Shown piece after piece: positions 18,571-29,700 of a DNA stretch of 64,000 nucleotides. Under the pieces are notes generated by a model, which was not told the DNA's origin, ran no database searches, and saw only the letters and a program-made list of their open reading frames with translations. Numbering within the stretch: the stretch's first letter is position 1; each line of letters opens with the position of its first letter. Source of the DNA: a virus. Both the position numbers and the translations under genes were made by a program. Location of the stretch: positions 1-64,000 of IMG/VR virus record IMGVR_UViG_3300008267_000003. One strand, given 5' to 3'.

Positions 18571-19352
18571 CAACTGTAGCTTTAGGAGAAGAAGGATTCA
18601 GATGGTGGGTTGGAGTGGTAGAAGACAGGGAGGATCCAAAGCAGCTTGGGCGAGTTCGAGTGAGAATATACAATGTTCATCCCTTTACTGCTGGTGGGCA
18701 GCCAGATATTGCATTAGTGCCTACAGAGCATCTTCCATGGGCCACACCCTTGAATTCGGTGGTAAGCTCTGGTATATACAGTGAAGATTTAAAAGATGGT
18801 ATTGGAGTAAGTCCAGTAGGTTTGATTGTTGGTTCTCACGTTGTTGGTTTTTTTGCTGATAGTAATGAATGTCAGATACCAATAATAATGGGATCTTTTG
18901 CGGGATTAAGTGGAAAAGATGAAAACAACGAGATACCAAACTCATCAATTGGAAAGAATACAGTAGGATCCATAAAAAATAACCAAAGAGTCGAAGCAAG
19001 TACTCCTTTTGCTGGGGAACCTGATTCTCCATTTAACCCTAAATATCCTTATAATAAATCCTTTAGAACAGAATCTGGACATCTTGTTGAGATTGATGAT
19101 TCTCCTGGAAATGAACGTATCCATGTTTTTCACAAAACAGGTACCTATATTGAAGTTGATAAGAACGGTCAAACAGTTATAAAATCAGTATCAAATAGGT
19201 TTGATGTTACAGTTGGATCAAATGAAGTTTATGTTGGTGGTAACGTGAATGTTAGCGTCAAGGGTAATGTTAATATGGTCGTTGATGGGACATATACTGT
19301 TGAGTCTAAAGGTAATATGAAATTCAAAGCACCAAGGATAGATCTGAACTGA
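18567..19352 (+). CDS. gp5: Baseplate hub spike gp5 without lysozyme domain
   Basis: The 261-residue protein has the N-terminal OB-fold of gp5 (WWVGVVEDREDPKQLGRVRVRI, seen as WWVGVVEDRED and GRVRVRIYNVHPF; residues about 11-40) and a C-terminal beta-helix of short repeats (VNVSVKGNVNMVVDGTY). T4 gp5 carries a lysozyme between these parts; here that domain is absent and a GH24-like domain sits in the tape-measure protein instead. The trimer forms the membrane-piercing needle tipped by the PAAR protein two genes downstream. Confidence 0.85.
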   Translation: MTTVALGEEGFRWWVGVVEDREDPKQLGRVRVRIYNVHPFTAGGQPDIALVPTEHLPWATPLNSVVSSGIYSEDLKDGIGVSPVGLIVGSHVVGFFADSNECQIPIIMGSFAGLSGKDENNEIPNSSIGKNTVGSIKNNQRVEASTPFAGEPDSPFNPKYPYNKSFRTESGHLVEIDDSPGNERIHVFHKTGTYIEVDKNGQTVIKSVSNRFDVTVGSNEVYVGGNVNVSVKGNVNMVVDGTYTVESKGNMKFKAPRIDLN

Positions 19353-19561
19353 TGCCACATAAATTTGTTATTCTTGTTGATGGTGTTCTGAGAGAATACA
19401 ACACGTTTGAGAGTATACCCCAAACGTTTGATAATGTTATAGAATTTTTACCTGAAATTCCACAAGGACCACATACGGAAGATCAACATCATGAAATAGG
19501 TATGTGGAATACAAGACTTAAACAATTAATTTCAAGAGAGAAAAATGCCAGCGGTAACTAG
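19352..19561 (+). CDS. Small conserved baseplate-region protein
   Basis: A 69-residue protein coupled to gp5 (TGATG overlap) and overlapping the PAAR gene by 17 bases. It has a FVILVDGVLREY start and a His/Asp-rich middle. Small proteins occupy this position between gp5 and the PAAR gene in marine T4-like phages; the role is not known. Confidence 0.6.
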   Translation: MPHKFVILVDGVLREYNTFESIPQTFDNVIEFLPEIPQGPHTEDQHHEIGMWNTRLKQLISREKNASGN

Positions 19562-19835
19562 AATAGGAGATGCGGATGTTACTCATTGTAGCGGACCTAC
19601 AAGGGCTCAAGGTAGCTCCAGTGTATTTTGTAATGGTATTGCGGTCTCTCGACAGGGCGATATGAATACAACTCACCTCCTTCCAGGATCACCGTGTCCA
19701 TCTCATGCAGCTCCTATTGCTACTGGATCTGGTTCAGTTTTTGTTAATAGCAAAGGCTGTGGAAGAGTGGGAGACTCTATATCAGGTTGCACTTCTGTAG
19801 CAGCCGGATCATCTAACGTTTTTGCTGGAGGCTAA
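19545..19835 (+). CDS. PAAR-type spike tip protein (gp5.4-like)
   Basis: The 96-residue protein has the layout of PAAR proteins: MPAVTRIGD at the N-terminus, repeated Gly-Ser-rich turns (SSVFCNGIAVSRQGD, GSVFVNSKGCGRVGD, SSNVFAGG) and conserved Cys and His (HCSG, CPSHAAPI) for the single metal site. PAAR proteins cap the gp5 needle and sharpen it. It lies two genes after gp5 and before gp25. Confidence 0.85.
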   Translation: MPAVTRIGDADVTHCSGPTRAQGSSSVFCNGIAVSRQGDMNTTHLLPGSPCPSHAAPIATGSGSVFVNSKGCGRVGDSISGCTSVAAGSSNVFAGG

Positions 19836-20264
19836 ATGCCTGTAATATCGTTTGCAGACAAATATACAACAACTGGTATTCTCGGAGAGAGATACAGTGA
19901 CTTTTACATTAACTTCAATGTTAACCGCGGTACAAAAGACCTAGCAAGGCTAACAGATGAAAATGCAATTATAAGATCTATAAAGAATATAATTTTTACA
20001 AGGAAAGGTGAAAAACCTTTCAATCCTCAGTTTGGAAGTAATATACTGAGTTTGTTATTTGAAAACTTTAACAAATTTACTGCTGCTACTTTAGAGAGTG
20101 AGATTGAGACCACTATACAGAACTTTGAACCTAGAGTTAGAACAATACGTGTATCAGCACAAAACAACATTGATAGAAATGAGGTTTATGTAACCATTTA
20201 TTTTAACACAATAAATAGCTCAGAGACTACCTCCGTAACTATCTTACTTACCAGAATACGATAA
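19836..20264 (+). CDS. gp25: Baseplate wedge protein gp25
   Basis: The 142-residue protein has the gp25 pattern YSDFYINFNVNRGTKDLA and IRSIKNIIFTRKGEKPFNPQFGSNI, which is conserved from T4 to type VI secretion systems. gp25 sits in the baseplate core bundle with gp6 and gp7 and starts sheath assembly. It overlaps gp6 by one base. Confidence 0.9.
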   Translation: MPVISFADKYTTTGILGERYSDFYINFNVNRGTKDLARLTDENAIIRSIKNIIFTRKGEKPFNPQFGSNILSLLFENFNKFTAATLESEIETTIQNFEPRVRTIRVSAQNNIDRNEVYVTIYFNTINSSETTSVTILLTRIR

Positions 20265-22051
20265 TGGCTAATACATCTATAAATTTAATAGATCTAGACT
20301 TCAATGGGTTAAAAGACTCTTTGAAATCACACCTTAGATCACAAGACAGATTCAGGGACTATGATTTTGATGGATCTAATATATCAACACTGCTTGACGT
20401 CCTTACGTACAACACATATCTCAATGTGTTTTATCTTAACATGGTTGCAAGTGAGATGTTTTTGGATACAGCTCAATCCAAGGATAGTATAGTATCACAT
20501 GCCAAGGAACTGAACTACCTACCTAGATCCTTCAGGTCATCAACAGCATCAGTCAATATTAAAATCACACCAAGTACTACAGTGTCTTCGGTGGTAATCC
20601 CCAAGGGGACAGGATTTACTTCAAGAATAGGATCAAACACATTCAACTTCGTGACTGGTGAAGCAATAGCAATCACAACTAGCAGCAATGGTTCATTTTA
20701 CGCTAACAATACTTTGCTATATGAAGGTGCTTACGTAACTGATTCTTTTGTAAAAAATGAATCTAACACAAGTCAAAGATTTATTCTAAGCAATCCAAAC
20801 ATCGACACATCCAGTCTTCAAATTACTATACTGGAAAATAGTGGTGCTGATCAATACGACTACGTACAAGCATTTTCACTTTTTGGATATGGATCCAACT
20901 CTAATATATTCTTTGTGCAGCCCGCTGAGAATGAGCTGTATGAGATAGTGTTTGGAGACAACATCATTGGAAGAGCTCCAAAAAGTGGAGCGTTAATGGA
21001 TGTTAGTTATAGAATTAGCACGGGTGAGCTTTCAAACGGTGCAGAAAACTTTGTTAACAACTCCAACATTGATGGTCACTCCAATGTTTCAATAACTTTG
21101 GTAAGCGCAGCGGTTAATGGATCGGTATCAGAGTCAGTTGAATCAATAAAATTTAACTCCACAAGAAATTTCCAGGCTCAGGAGAGAGCTGTTACAGAAG
21201 AAGATTATAGAACTCTGCTTCTAAGAGAGTTTCCAGAGATTCAAGCAATATCTGTTTATGGTGGCGAGAAAGTAGATCCACCTCAGTATGGTAAAGTTTT
21301 TATAGCAATCGATATCAGTAACGCAGATGGCATTCCTCAGCTTAATAAAGATCTTTATAATTCATACCTAAAAAACAAAGTTCCACTATCAGTTACAACA
21401 GAGTTTGTTGATCCTAACATAGTCTACATGAGAGTTGTTTCAAGCGTTAAGTACAATGTAAACATTACAACCCTTGCAGAAAATGACATTAAAAATAAAG
21501 TTATTGGTTCAATTGTAGACTACAATACAAAAGAGCTCAACGACTTTAATTCAGAGTTCAGCTACAGTACATTCTTAGCCAGAATTGACGGAAGTGATCC
21601 AAGTATTATTAGTAATTTTACACAGATCAATCCTTTTATCAGAATCGTCCCTATTGTCAATGCAAACAACTCATATGTTCTTAATTTTAACAATGCAATC
21701 TTAAAGACATCACCAGGTGATTCAACTCACGCAATTGACACGGATAAGGGTGTGTTTTCATCGACCTTTACCTATGGTGGTGTAACATGTATGATAGAAG
21801 ATGATGGAAACGGAGCTCTGCGTATAGTGAAGATATCGTCAACAGAACACGTGGAAGTTAAGAAAATAGGTACGGTGGATTACGCTACCGGGAGAGTTGA
21901 CATAGTTAATTTTGACCCATCCTCATATACTGGAGCTGGTGTTGATATCTTCATTAAGCCAGTTATCTTTGACTTTGTGACTTCAAAGAACGACATACTT
22001 GTGATTAATCCAAGAGACATTTTTGTAAGTTTGACACCGGTTAGAAAATGA
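20264..22051 (+). CDS. gp6: Baseplate wedge protein gp6
   Basis: The 595-residue protein matches gp6/J-type wedge proteins: RDYDFDGSNISTLLDVLTYNTYLN near the start (seen as FDGSNISTLLDVL and TYNTYLNVFYLNM), VIPKGTGFTS, and RAVTEEDYRTLLLREFPEI in the centre. gp6 dimers form the inner ring of the baseplate. It is coupled to its neighbours (ATGA with the next gene). Confidence 0.9.
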   Translation: MANTSINLIDLDFNGLKDSLKSHLRSQDRFRDYDFDGSNISTLLDVLTYNTYLNVFYLNMVASEMFLDTAQSKDSIVSHAKELNYLPRSFRSSTASVNIKITPSTTVSSVVIPKGTGFTSRIGSNTFNFVTGEAIAITTSSNGSFYANNTLLYEGAYVTDSFVKNESNTSQRFILSNPNIDTSSLQITILENSGADQYDYVQAFSLFGYGSNSNIFFVQPAENELYEIVFGDNIIGRAPKSGALMDVSYRISTGELSNGAENFVNNSNIDGHSNVSITLVSAAVNGSVSESVESIKFNSTRNFQAQERAVTEEDYRTLLLREFPEIQAISVYGGEKVDPPQYGKVFIAIDISNADGIPQLNKDLYNSYLKNKVPLSVTTEFVDPNIVYMRVVSSVKYNVNITTLAENDIKNKVIGSIVDYNTKELNDFNSEFSYSTFLARIDGSDPSIISNFTQINPFIRIVPIVNANNSYVLNFNNAILKTSPGDSTHAIDTDKGVFSSTFTYGGVTCMIEDDGNGALRIVKISSTEHVEVKKIGTVDYATGRVDIVNFDPSSYTGAGVDIFIKPVIFDFVTSKNDILVINPRDIFVSLTPVRK

Positions 22052-24927
22052 GAGAAATAGAACAAAACATTTCTTACTTTGTCGATAGACACTTTCCTTC
22101 TTTCATGCAGGAAGAAGGTCCTGTTTTCATTGAGTTTGTTAAAGAGTATTATAGATGGGCGGAACAGTCTAATAACTTTTTGTATCACTCTAGAAACCTA
22201 ATTAACTATAAAGATGTAGACAAAACCGTTGATCAATTTAAAGTATACTTTCAGCAAAAGTTTCTTCAAGGTACTCAGCTAAACACCGACAAGACTGCAA
22301 GTGAAGTTAAGCACTCCCTAGACATATATCGTTCTAAAGGGACTGAAAGAAGCGTTGAGCTTTTGTTTAAAAACAGTTATGATGTCTCTGACGTAGAAAT
22401 ATACTATCCTAAGAAAGATATACTTAAGCCTTCCGATGGACAATGGAACGTTCCTGTTTATCTAGAAGTATCTTTATCTGAAAGATCAAAGACATTTCTT
22501 GGTAAGGAAATCACTGGGTCGTCTTCTGGTGCTACTGCCTTTGTTGAGGGTATTAGTAGAAAATCACTTCAAGGCAAGTACGTAGATGTATTATACCTAT
22601 CCAGTGTTTCGGGTAACTTCCTTTTCAGAGAGCTTGTAACGGATAACGGATCGTTAGAAGATGCTCCTTCTATTATTGGTTCTCTAACTTCAATCACACT
22701 TAACGACCGCGGTCGGGATTTTGAGGTTGGAGATATTATCGATATTGTAACCTCTTCTGTTGGTAAACAGGGTAAAGCAAGGGTCACGGAAGTATCTAAA
22801 GCTACTGGTAAAGTGGCATTCTCTCTGGTGGATGGAGGAACCGGTTACTTCTTGAACACAGCTCCTGTTATTGCTCAGAAGATGTTGAGTATCCAAAACA
22901 TAAGCAGTAGTAATGTTTATGTTCCAACTTTTATTATTGACGAGACTGTAACACAGCCTCTTGCCAATCTTGTATTCGAATCTTCCAATGTAACATTCAC
23001 AGTAGGTCAAGCTATTACTGGTGCTAATTCTACAGCCAATGTTGCTGCTGGTAGGATTGTTGGACTAGATCAAGGATCAATATCTGGCACCGCTTCTGCA
23101 AACTCTACTTCCAACTTAGTGATTGGTACTGATACCGTTTTTGTTAATGAGATTGATGTTGGTGATTACATCAAGTTTCAAGCATGTACTGTTTCTTTCT
23201 TGGTGTCCAATGTAATAAGTAATACTTCCTTACGACTATCAACAAATGGTCCTGTTGTTACCGATAACACAATGATTATAGCTAATGCTCACATGCTTGT
23301 TGCTGTGAGTAGTGGTAATTTCTCTACTGCAGATAGAATAGCCAACACAACTGCAATTATATCATCGTATACCAACAGATCAGCTACCGGTAAGGTGATG
23401 GGTGTTAGTAACACTGCTCTTGGTTTGGTAAATGTGTCAAATACGTTTACTCCAAATGCGTATAATTTTGTTAGAGGTAATACGTCTAATGTATACGCTA
23501 ATGTTTTTGTTGTGGGTACTGGTTCTGGTGCCGGTTTCACCATTGGTAGCTTAACAGATGAGGAATCGGTAGCTGTTGGTGGGGAATTGATAGGTGGAGA
23601 TAACTACGTTGCTACACCGTATTTAAGTCTTCAATTGAATGCTCCCCAATATTATTTTCCAAGACTTCCCCAAGGTAATTCTAGTTTTGTTATAGGGCAG
23701 CTGCTTTCAAAGCAGTCGGTTACAATTGGTACAATATCATCACTTGCTTCTGTGAACCCTGGTAGTAATTATAACTTCACACCTTTTGTTTTGCTTCGTG
23801 AGCAGAATATTGCACAGTATGATAAGAAAAACATTCACCTAGTAATTGCTAATAGCTCTGGTAATTTTCTTGAGGGTGAATCAATACTACAAAACTACAC
23901 AACACCTGCTTTCACGCTATCCATATCTGGAGGAAACACTGCATTTACAGTTACTGAGCCAGTTACGCAGCAAATTAATTCAACCGCTAACGTTAGCGGT
24001 GAGGTTGCTACCGCTAATACAACAAGAACAACCGTAATTACCTCTGGTACATTTGTTCAGTCTAGTTTTTCTGCGAACCTATCCGGTACAGTTTCTGCTA
24101 ACAGCACCAGTGCACAGGTAAATGGTGTATCAACCTCGTTTACTTCGCAGCTAGCAGCTGGAAGATATATTAAGTTTAGTAGCAATGGTTTACTTTATAA
24201 AATAAGCTCAATAACAAACAACACAGTGTTAACGCTAGCAAGCAATGCTACATCTATATCCGGTGACACATACACGGTTGCTTCGAATGTAGCTGTTGGG
24301 TTGAATTCAGGATACGGATTCTTTGTGAATACAGCAGTATCAAATGCTCAGATATCTGTGTCAAGAGGGTTAGTAATAAATTCAACTACCCAGATTGTTA
24401 ATTTAAAGAGACAAACATTTAACACAACATTCACTCCTGGTATTCAGATCACTGGAGCCGTGACGGGTGTTACCGCTAATGTTATCAGTGCTACACCCAT
24501 AGTTGAATCTAAGGCTATGGGTAATAATGCTATTGTTGCCGCCGAAGCTGGCTCCGCAAACGGAGAAATAAGAACTCTAACTGTTGTTGATTCGGGATAC
24601 GGTTACGAAGATGGTGAAGATGTTACCATTACAATCAATACTAATCAATATGTTGCTACAGGTTTTGCTAACCTAATCAATCAAGGATATGGTGAAGGTT
24701 ATTTTAAATCTACAAGAGGTTTTCTCAACAGTGATAAATACATCCATGATGGAGAATTTTATCAGGAATATTCTTACCAGATTAAATCTAGTCTTCCGTT
24801 AGATAGTTATTCTGATGTTTTAAAACAACTTATACATGTTGCTGGTACCAAGCTCTTTGGCGGCATTGTTAAGATCTCAAATGCTGTAGTTTCAATGTCT
24901 ACTTCTGGCCTACAAATAGATACATGA
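22048..24927 (+). CDS. Large baseplate wedge protein (gp7 position)
   Basis: The 959-residue protein lies between gp6 and gp8, the position of gp7 in T4. Its first 130 residues (FVDRHFPSFMQEEGPVFIEF and HSLDIYRSKGTERSVELLFK) are shared by marine T4-like wedge proteins. The rest is beta-rich, with GSGYxxxPxV-like turns and two copies of a roughly 60-residue module (DNA about 23080-23290 and 24075-24290) also seen in the gene at 26724. It probably links the wedge to the fibre network. It overlaps gp8 by four bases. Confidence 0.7.
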   Translation: MREIEQNISYFVDRHFPSFMQEEGPVFIEFVKEYYRWAEQSNNFLYHSRNLINYKDVDKTVDQFKVYFQQKFLQGTQLNTDKTASEVKHSLDIYRSKGTERSVELLFKNSYDVSDVEIYYPKKDILKPSDGQWNVPVYLEVSLSERSKTFLGKEITGSSSGATAFVEGISRKSLQGKYVDVLYLSSVSGNFLFRELVTDNGSLEDAPSIIGSLTSITLNDRGRDFEVGDIIDIVTSSVGKQGKARVTEVSKATGKVAFSLVDGGTGYFLNTAPVIAQKMLSIQNISSSNVYVPTFIIDETVTQPLANLVFESSNVTFTVGQAITGANSTANVAAGRIVGLDQGSISGTASANSTSNLVIGTDTVFVNEIDVGDYIKFQACTVSFLVSNVISNTSLRLSTNGPVVTDNTMIIANAHMLVAVSSGNFSTADRIANTTAIISSYTNRSATGKVMGVSNTALGLVNVSNTFTPNAYNFVRGNTSNVYANVFVVGTGSGAGFTIGSLTDEESVAVGGELIGGDNYVATPYLSLQLNAPQYYFPRLPQGNSSFVIGQLLSKQSVTIGTISSLASVNPGSNYNFTPFVLLREQNIAQYDKKNIHLVIANSSGNFLEGESILQNYTTPAFTLSISGGNTAFTVTEPVTQQINSTANVSGEVATANTTRTTVITSGTFVQSSFSANLSGTVSANSTSAQVNGVSTSFTSQLAAGRYIKFSSNGLLYKISSITNNTVLTLASNATSISGDTYTVASNVAVGLNSGYGFFVNTAVSNAQISVSRGLVINSTTQIVNLKRQTFNTTFTPGIQITGAVTGVTANVISATPIVESKAMGNNAIVAAEAGSANGEIRTLTVVDSGYGYEDGEDVTITINTNQYVATGFANLINQGYGEGYFKSTRGFLNSDKYIHDGEFYQEYSYQIKSSLPLDSYSDVLKQLIHVAGTKLFGGIVKISNAVVSMSTSGLQIDT

Positions 24928-26711
24928 GTAAATTAATTACCAATAATTTCAAGCTATTCAATGCTGAACAGTTTATAGAATCGTTCAGTGAAAGTCAATT
25001 TGAAGTTTACTACCTCTTCATAGGTAAGTCTACTCCTTTCACTAACGACTCTGTACCACCAACGCTTTATGATGCTGTCAGAGACGTATACGTTGATCCA
25101 TATGAAGATATGATATATGCTAAACGTATAACTACTTCTGACGTGGTTTACATGGCACCAAGACATGACTGGACGGCTAATACAGCATACGCAAAATACT
25201 CACATGATGCAAATAACTTATTCCAATCTGCGTTCTACGTAGTTGTTGATGAGGGCCTGAATTACAGTGTATTTAAATGTCTTGATAATAACAGCGGTGC
25301 ATATTCTACATACGAACCCCAATCAACAGAAACATCACCTAGTGATGAGAGCTACGTGACACCAGACGGGTATCAGTGGAAGTATATGTACTCAGTATCT
25401 TCTACTGTTTTTGATAGGTTTGCTACTTTATCCCACATACCGGTTATTGCTAACACCCAGGTTTCCGGAAATGCAGTGGCAGGTTCTATAGATAATATTG
25501 AAGTGATATCGCGTGGTAGTAGCTACTCTTCTTACGCCAATGGAACTTTCCAAGAATCTCGTGTTGGTGGTAATGAGTTAATTTATGCGTTGGATCCTAC
25601 TACTTCTTCGAGTAATAGTAGCTTTTATGTAGGATGTGCTCTTAAAATTGTTAGCGGTACAGGAGCAGGTCAACTCAAAAAAATCAACGCTTACACAGTT
25701 TCTGGTTCAACAAGAAGAGTTACTATAGACTCTGCTTTCACTATTGGCCCTACAAACTCTTCAACATATGAAATAACTCCTCTTGTTACCATATCTGGTG
25801 ACGGTACCGGTGCTACAGCTAGAGCTATTGTTAATGCTACTTCAAATTCAATTCACAAAATTGAGATTGTTAATCGTGGTGAAAACTACACGTACGCCTC
25901 TGTTGCTATCACCGGAAATACCGGAATCATTAATGTTGCTACCTCAACTGCTATTTTAGCAAACAACGCACAGGCTAAGGCAATCATAAGCCCTAAAGGT
26001 GGCCACGGAAGTAACACAGCAGCCGAGCTGGGAGCCCACTATGTTGGAGTTAGTGTTGTGTATGATAGTACTCTTTCCGGTGGGAAGATTGTTGATGAGA
26101 ACGACTTTAGAACAGCTGGAATTATAAAGAACCCACTTTTTGCAAATGTGGTGCTGACACTTAGCAGTGTTTCAGGGACCTTCCAAGATGAAGAGCGTGT
26201 ATCTCAATCCAACACTGGAGCATACGGTATAGTTGTATCAGCAAACAGTACATCGGTTAAACTGTCGAATGCTTTTGGTTTCTTCGCAACAGGAAATTCA
26301 TCAACCAACTTACTAACTGGTAATGTTTCAGGATACACTGCGATATGCGATGCAATTTCACAACCGACAACGTATGTTGATCAGACAACAAAATTTGTTG
26401 CCTCACTCCAAACATCTAACAATTTTATAGAGGATGAAAGAGTGTACCAAATAGCAGCTAATGCTTATTTTTATTCATCCAATGCCACAGTAATAAGGGT
26501 CGTAGATCCCAAAGGAACATTCAATACATCCGATATAAGTACTACTGAATATATTGACGGAGCTAACTCATCGGCTCGAGCATCAATAGATGCAATCATC
26601 CCACCTGACTTGGTTAAAAACACAGGTGATGTAATTTACATTGAGAATTTTGTACCGATATCGAAGACATCCGGACAAACAGAATCGTTAAAATTAATAT
26701 TGGAATTTTAA
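24924..26711 (+). CDS. gp8: Baseplate wedge protein gp8
   Basis: The 595-residue protein begins with AEQFIESFSESQFEVYYLFIGKS and has TPDGYQWKYMYSVSSTVFDRF (two motifs), as in gp8 of T4-like phages. gp8 lies at the wedge periphery. It contains GENYTYASVAITG and GRGSSYSSYANG turns shared with the gp7-position protein. It ends 12 bases before the giant DUF4815-type gene. Confidence 0.85.
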   Translation: MSKLITNNFKLFNAEQFIESFSESQFEVYYLFIGKSTPFTNDSVPPTLYDAVRDVYVDPYEDMIYAKRITTSDVVYMAPRHDWTANTAYAKYSHDANNLFQSAFYVVVDEGLNYSVFKCLDNNSGAYSTYEPQSTETSPSDESYVTPDGYQWKYMYSVSSTVFDRFATLSHIPVIANTQVSGNAVAGSIDNIEVISRGSSYSSYANGTFQESRVGGNELIYALDPTTSSSNSSFYVGCALKIVSGTGAGQLKKINAYTVSGSTRRVTIDSAFTIGPTNSSTYEITPLVTISGDGTGATARAIVNATSNSIHKIEIVNRGENYTYASVAITGNTGIINVATSTAILANNAQAKAIISPKGGHGSNTAAELGAHYVGVSVVYDSTLSGGKIVDENDFRTAGIIKNPLFANVVLTLSSVSGTFQDEERVSQSNTGAYGIVVSANSTSVKLSNAFGFFATGNSSTNLLTGNVSGYTAICDAISQPTTYVDQTTKFVASLQTSNNFIEDERVYQIAANAYFYSSNATVIRVVDPKGTFNTSDISTTEYIDGANSSARASIDAIIPPDLVKNTGDVIYIENFVPISKTSGQTESLKLILEF

Positions 26712-26723
26712 TTAGAGGAACAA

Positions 26724-29700
26724 ATGCCACTTGACACTAATCTAAACGTAGCTCCTTTTTATGATGATTACGACGAAGAGAAGAACTTTCATAGAGTTCT
26801 TTTCCGCCCTGCCGTGCCTGTTCAGGCAAGAGAATTAACTCAGCTACAGTCCATTTTACAAAATCAGTTTGAAAGATTTGGTGACAACATCTACAAGCAG
26901 GGTACTATTCTCAAAGGATGTACTTTTACTTTTGATTATAACTATTATTACATTAAAATTCTGGATCTACAGGTAGATGGCCAGACTGCAGTTCCTTCAA
27001 ATTATGTGAACGCATACGCTATCCATCTATCATCCAACCTACAATCACTGGTTGTTAATTCATTTGATGGTCTTGAATCACAAGATCCTGATACAAACAT
27101 GCTCTTTGTGAAGTACCTTAATACCGGTACGGGAGATAAAAAGACTTTTGCTAACTCAGACGTTGTTCGAGTATTTGATCGTAACTATCCTGTTGAGGAT
27201 ATTACTATTGATAGTGGTGGTACTCTTTATAGCAACAGTGATAGTATATCTTTCTCAGGTGGAGATGGTTCTGGCGCAGCTGCCACATTAATTACATATG
27301 CAAACGGTACGATTAGATCAGTTACAATTACATCTCAAGGTAGTGGATACACAACTGCACCATCGCTATCTATAACCACATCTACTGGTTCTGGTGCTCA
27401 ATTCACAGTCAAAAACTATATTGCTGACGTTACTGTTGCTAACTCAAGTTTCAGTGCAAACTCAACAACACCTACAGGTTTAGGTAGTGCTGCAACCGTT
27501 TCTGATGGAGTAATATATCAAAAAGGTAATTTTGTAAGAGTAGAAACGCAAACCACTATTATTGACAGATTCTCTTCAGAACCCGATGGTTTAGTTCTTG
27601 GTTTCAACACTCTTGAGTCTGTGGTTAATAATAGTGTAGATACAACACTACTTGACAATGCACAGGGATATAGCAACTTTACTGCACCTGGTGCATACCG
27701 TTTGAAGCTAACACCATCTTTAGTTGTTAAAACTAAGGCTGATGCTGCAGCTAATACAGAATTCTTTAGCTTGTTGGAGTATGAGCGCGGTAAGATTGTT
27801 AGAAGAAGAACAGAAACAGAATTTAATTCGATTAACTCTAAGTTAGCAAGAAGAACTGCCGAGGAGAGTGGAGATTACGTCGTTAGACCATTTAACATAT
27901 ATACTGAAGAAATCACTGGAAACACCACACACATTGATGTCTCCATTGGATCTGGTGTTGGTTATGTTGATGGTTACAGAATGGAGATTGAGGATATTGT
28001 AAGAACTCCTATCAGAAAAGGAACTGATACTGCAAACCTAGCAAGTCAGGTGATTTCAACAAATTACGGCAACTATGTTTTAATTAACGAGATGCTTGGT
28101 AATTTTGATTTTACTTCTGGTGGATCGGTAAACTTAAGAAACGCTGCTGCTACAGATATCACAGATAACTACGGTGGTGGACCAACAACACCGGGTTCGT
28201 TAATTGGAACAGCTAAAATACGATCGTTCGTGTACCACTCCGGAAATATAGGCACACCTTCTGCTACTTACAGACTGTATCTTTATGATATAGCCCTCAA
28301 TCCCGGATTTGCATTCGAAGATGTGTTATCGGTTCAAAGTGGTGATGGAACTGCTGACTGTGTGTTGGATGATGCCGGTGCGCAGCTACAAGATACTGAT
28401 TTTGATTCACTTTTATTCTCTTCAGGTGTTCAAGCAGTAAAACAATTTACCAATGAAGAGTTTATATACAGAACAGCTGCTAACTATACCTTTGATGGTA
28501 CTGGCACGGCCATAATTAATCTAACAGGATCAGAGTATTTCCCATACACTGCTAGCTCACCTCTCAACGATATTCAGACATTAGATTTCATTGTAGTACC
28601 TGCCTCTAATGTAGTATCTTCAACTACATTATCCGGTACAATATCTACTTCTGGAAATACAATTACTGGAGTTGGTACAAGCTTCATTTCCGAATTAGAT
28701 CAAGGTGACTACGTTAAATTCAGTGGTGATTCAGGCTTCTTTAGAATTGCATCAATCACTTCTCCAACAACTATGAAGGTTGCAGGTGCTGGTCCAGCTT
28801 CACTCGTGTCAAACACATACACATTAGCATATCCTAAGAATGTCCCAGTGAGGTTGGATAAAGGATCTGCTAATGTAAATATTGACGGTGCAAGACAACA
28901 GGCTACTATCTTCTTGGGTAATACGCTTGCGACTTCTGTTACTTCAAAGATATATCACGATATTCAAGTTAGCAGCGCTAGCCCTAAAACAAAAACAGTC
29001 AAAAAGGGAGTATTCGTAAAGCTCTCAACATCAATACTATCAGCAAAAAATAAAGGTCCTTGGAGTCTGGGTATTCCTGATGTTTATAGCATTGATGCAG
29101 TGTATGTTGGAACGGGTAACACGTACTCCAACACCACCACAAACTATAAGAACAGCTTTGAGTTGATTAGTGGTCAAACAGACAATGTATACAAACTAGC
29201 TAGTCTTAGAAAGAGGCCTGGAGGAACACTATCACTAACTTCTTCATCCTGCTTGCTAGTAGAATTGAGCTGCTTCACCCACGGATCTGGATACTATATC
29301 TCTACGGAATCGTATCCTGTAAACGACTCTAACACCTATAATGCTAACACGGAGATAAGAACTCAGGATATACCAAACCACGTCTCACCTAAATCTGGTA
29401 TTACTATCAATTTAAGAGATGCAATAGATTTTAGACCAATAGTATCTAATACAGCAAACGTTAATGCAAACACTGTTGCTGGTGCTACTATTGATCCATC
29501 AGGTACAAACACTCTCACAGGTACTCTTTACTTTCCAACACCAAACAAGGATTTTGAGGCAGAGATTGAACACTACTTGAGACGAGCAGATAGAGTTATT
29601 CTGGATCAATTTGGTCAAATTAGTATTGTGGAGGGTGTTCCTTCAGAGAACCCTGAGCCTCCAAAAGCTCCGGATACTGGAATGTCTCTTGGAACTGTAC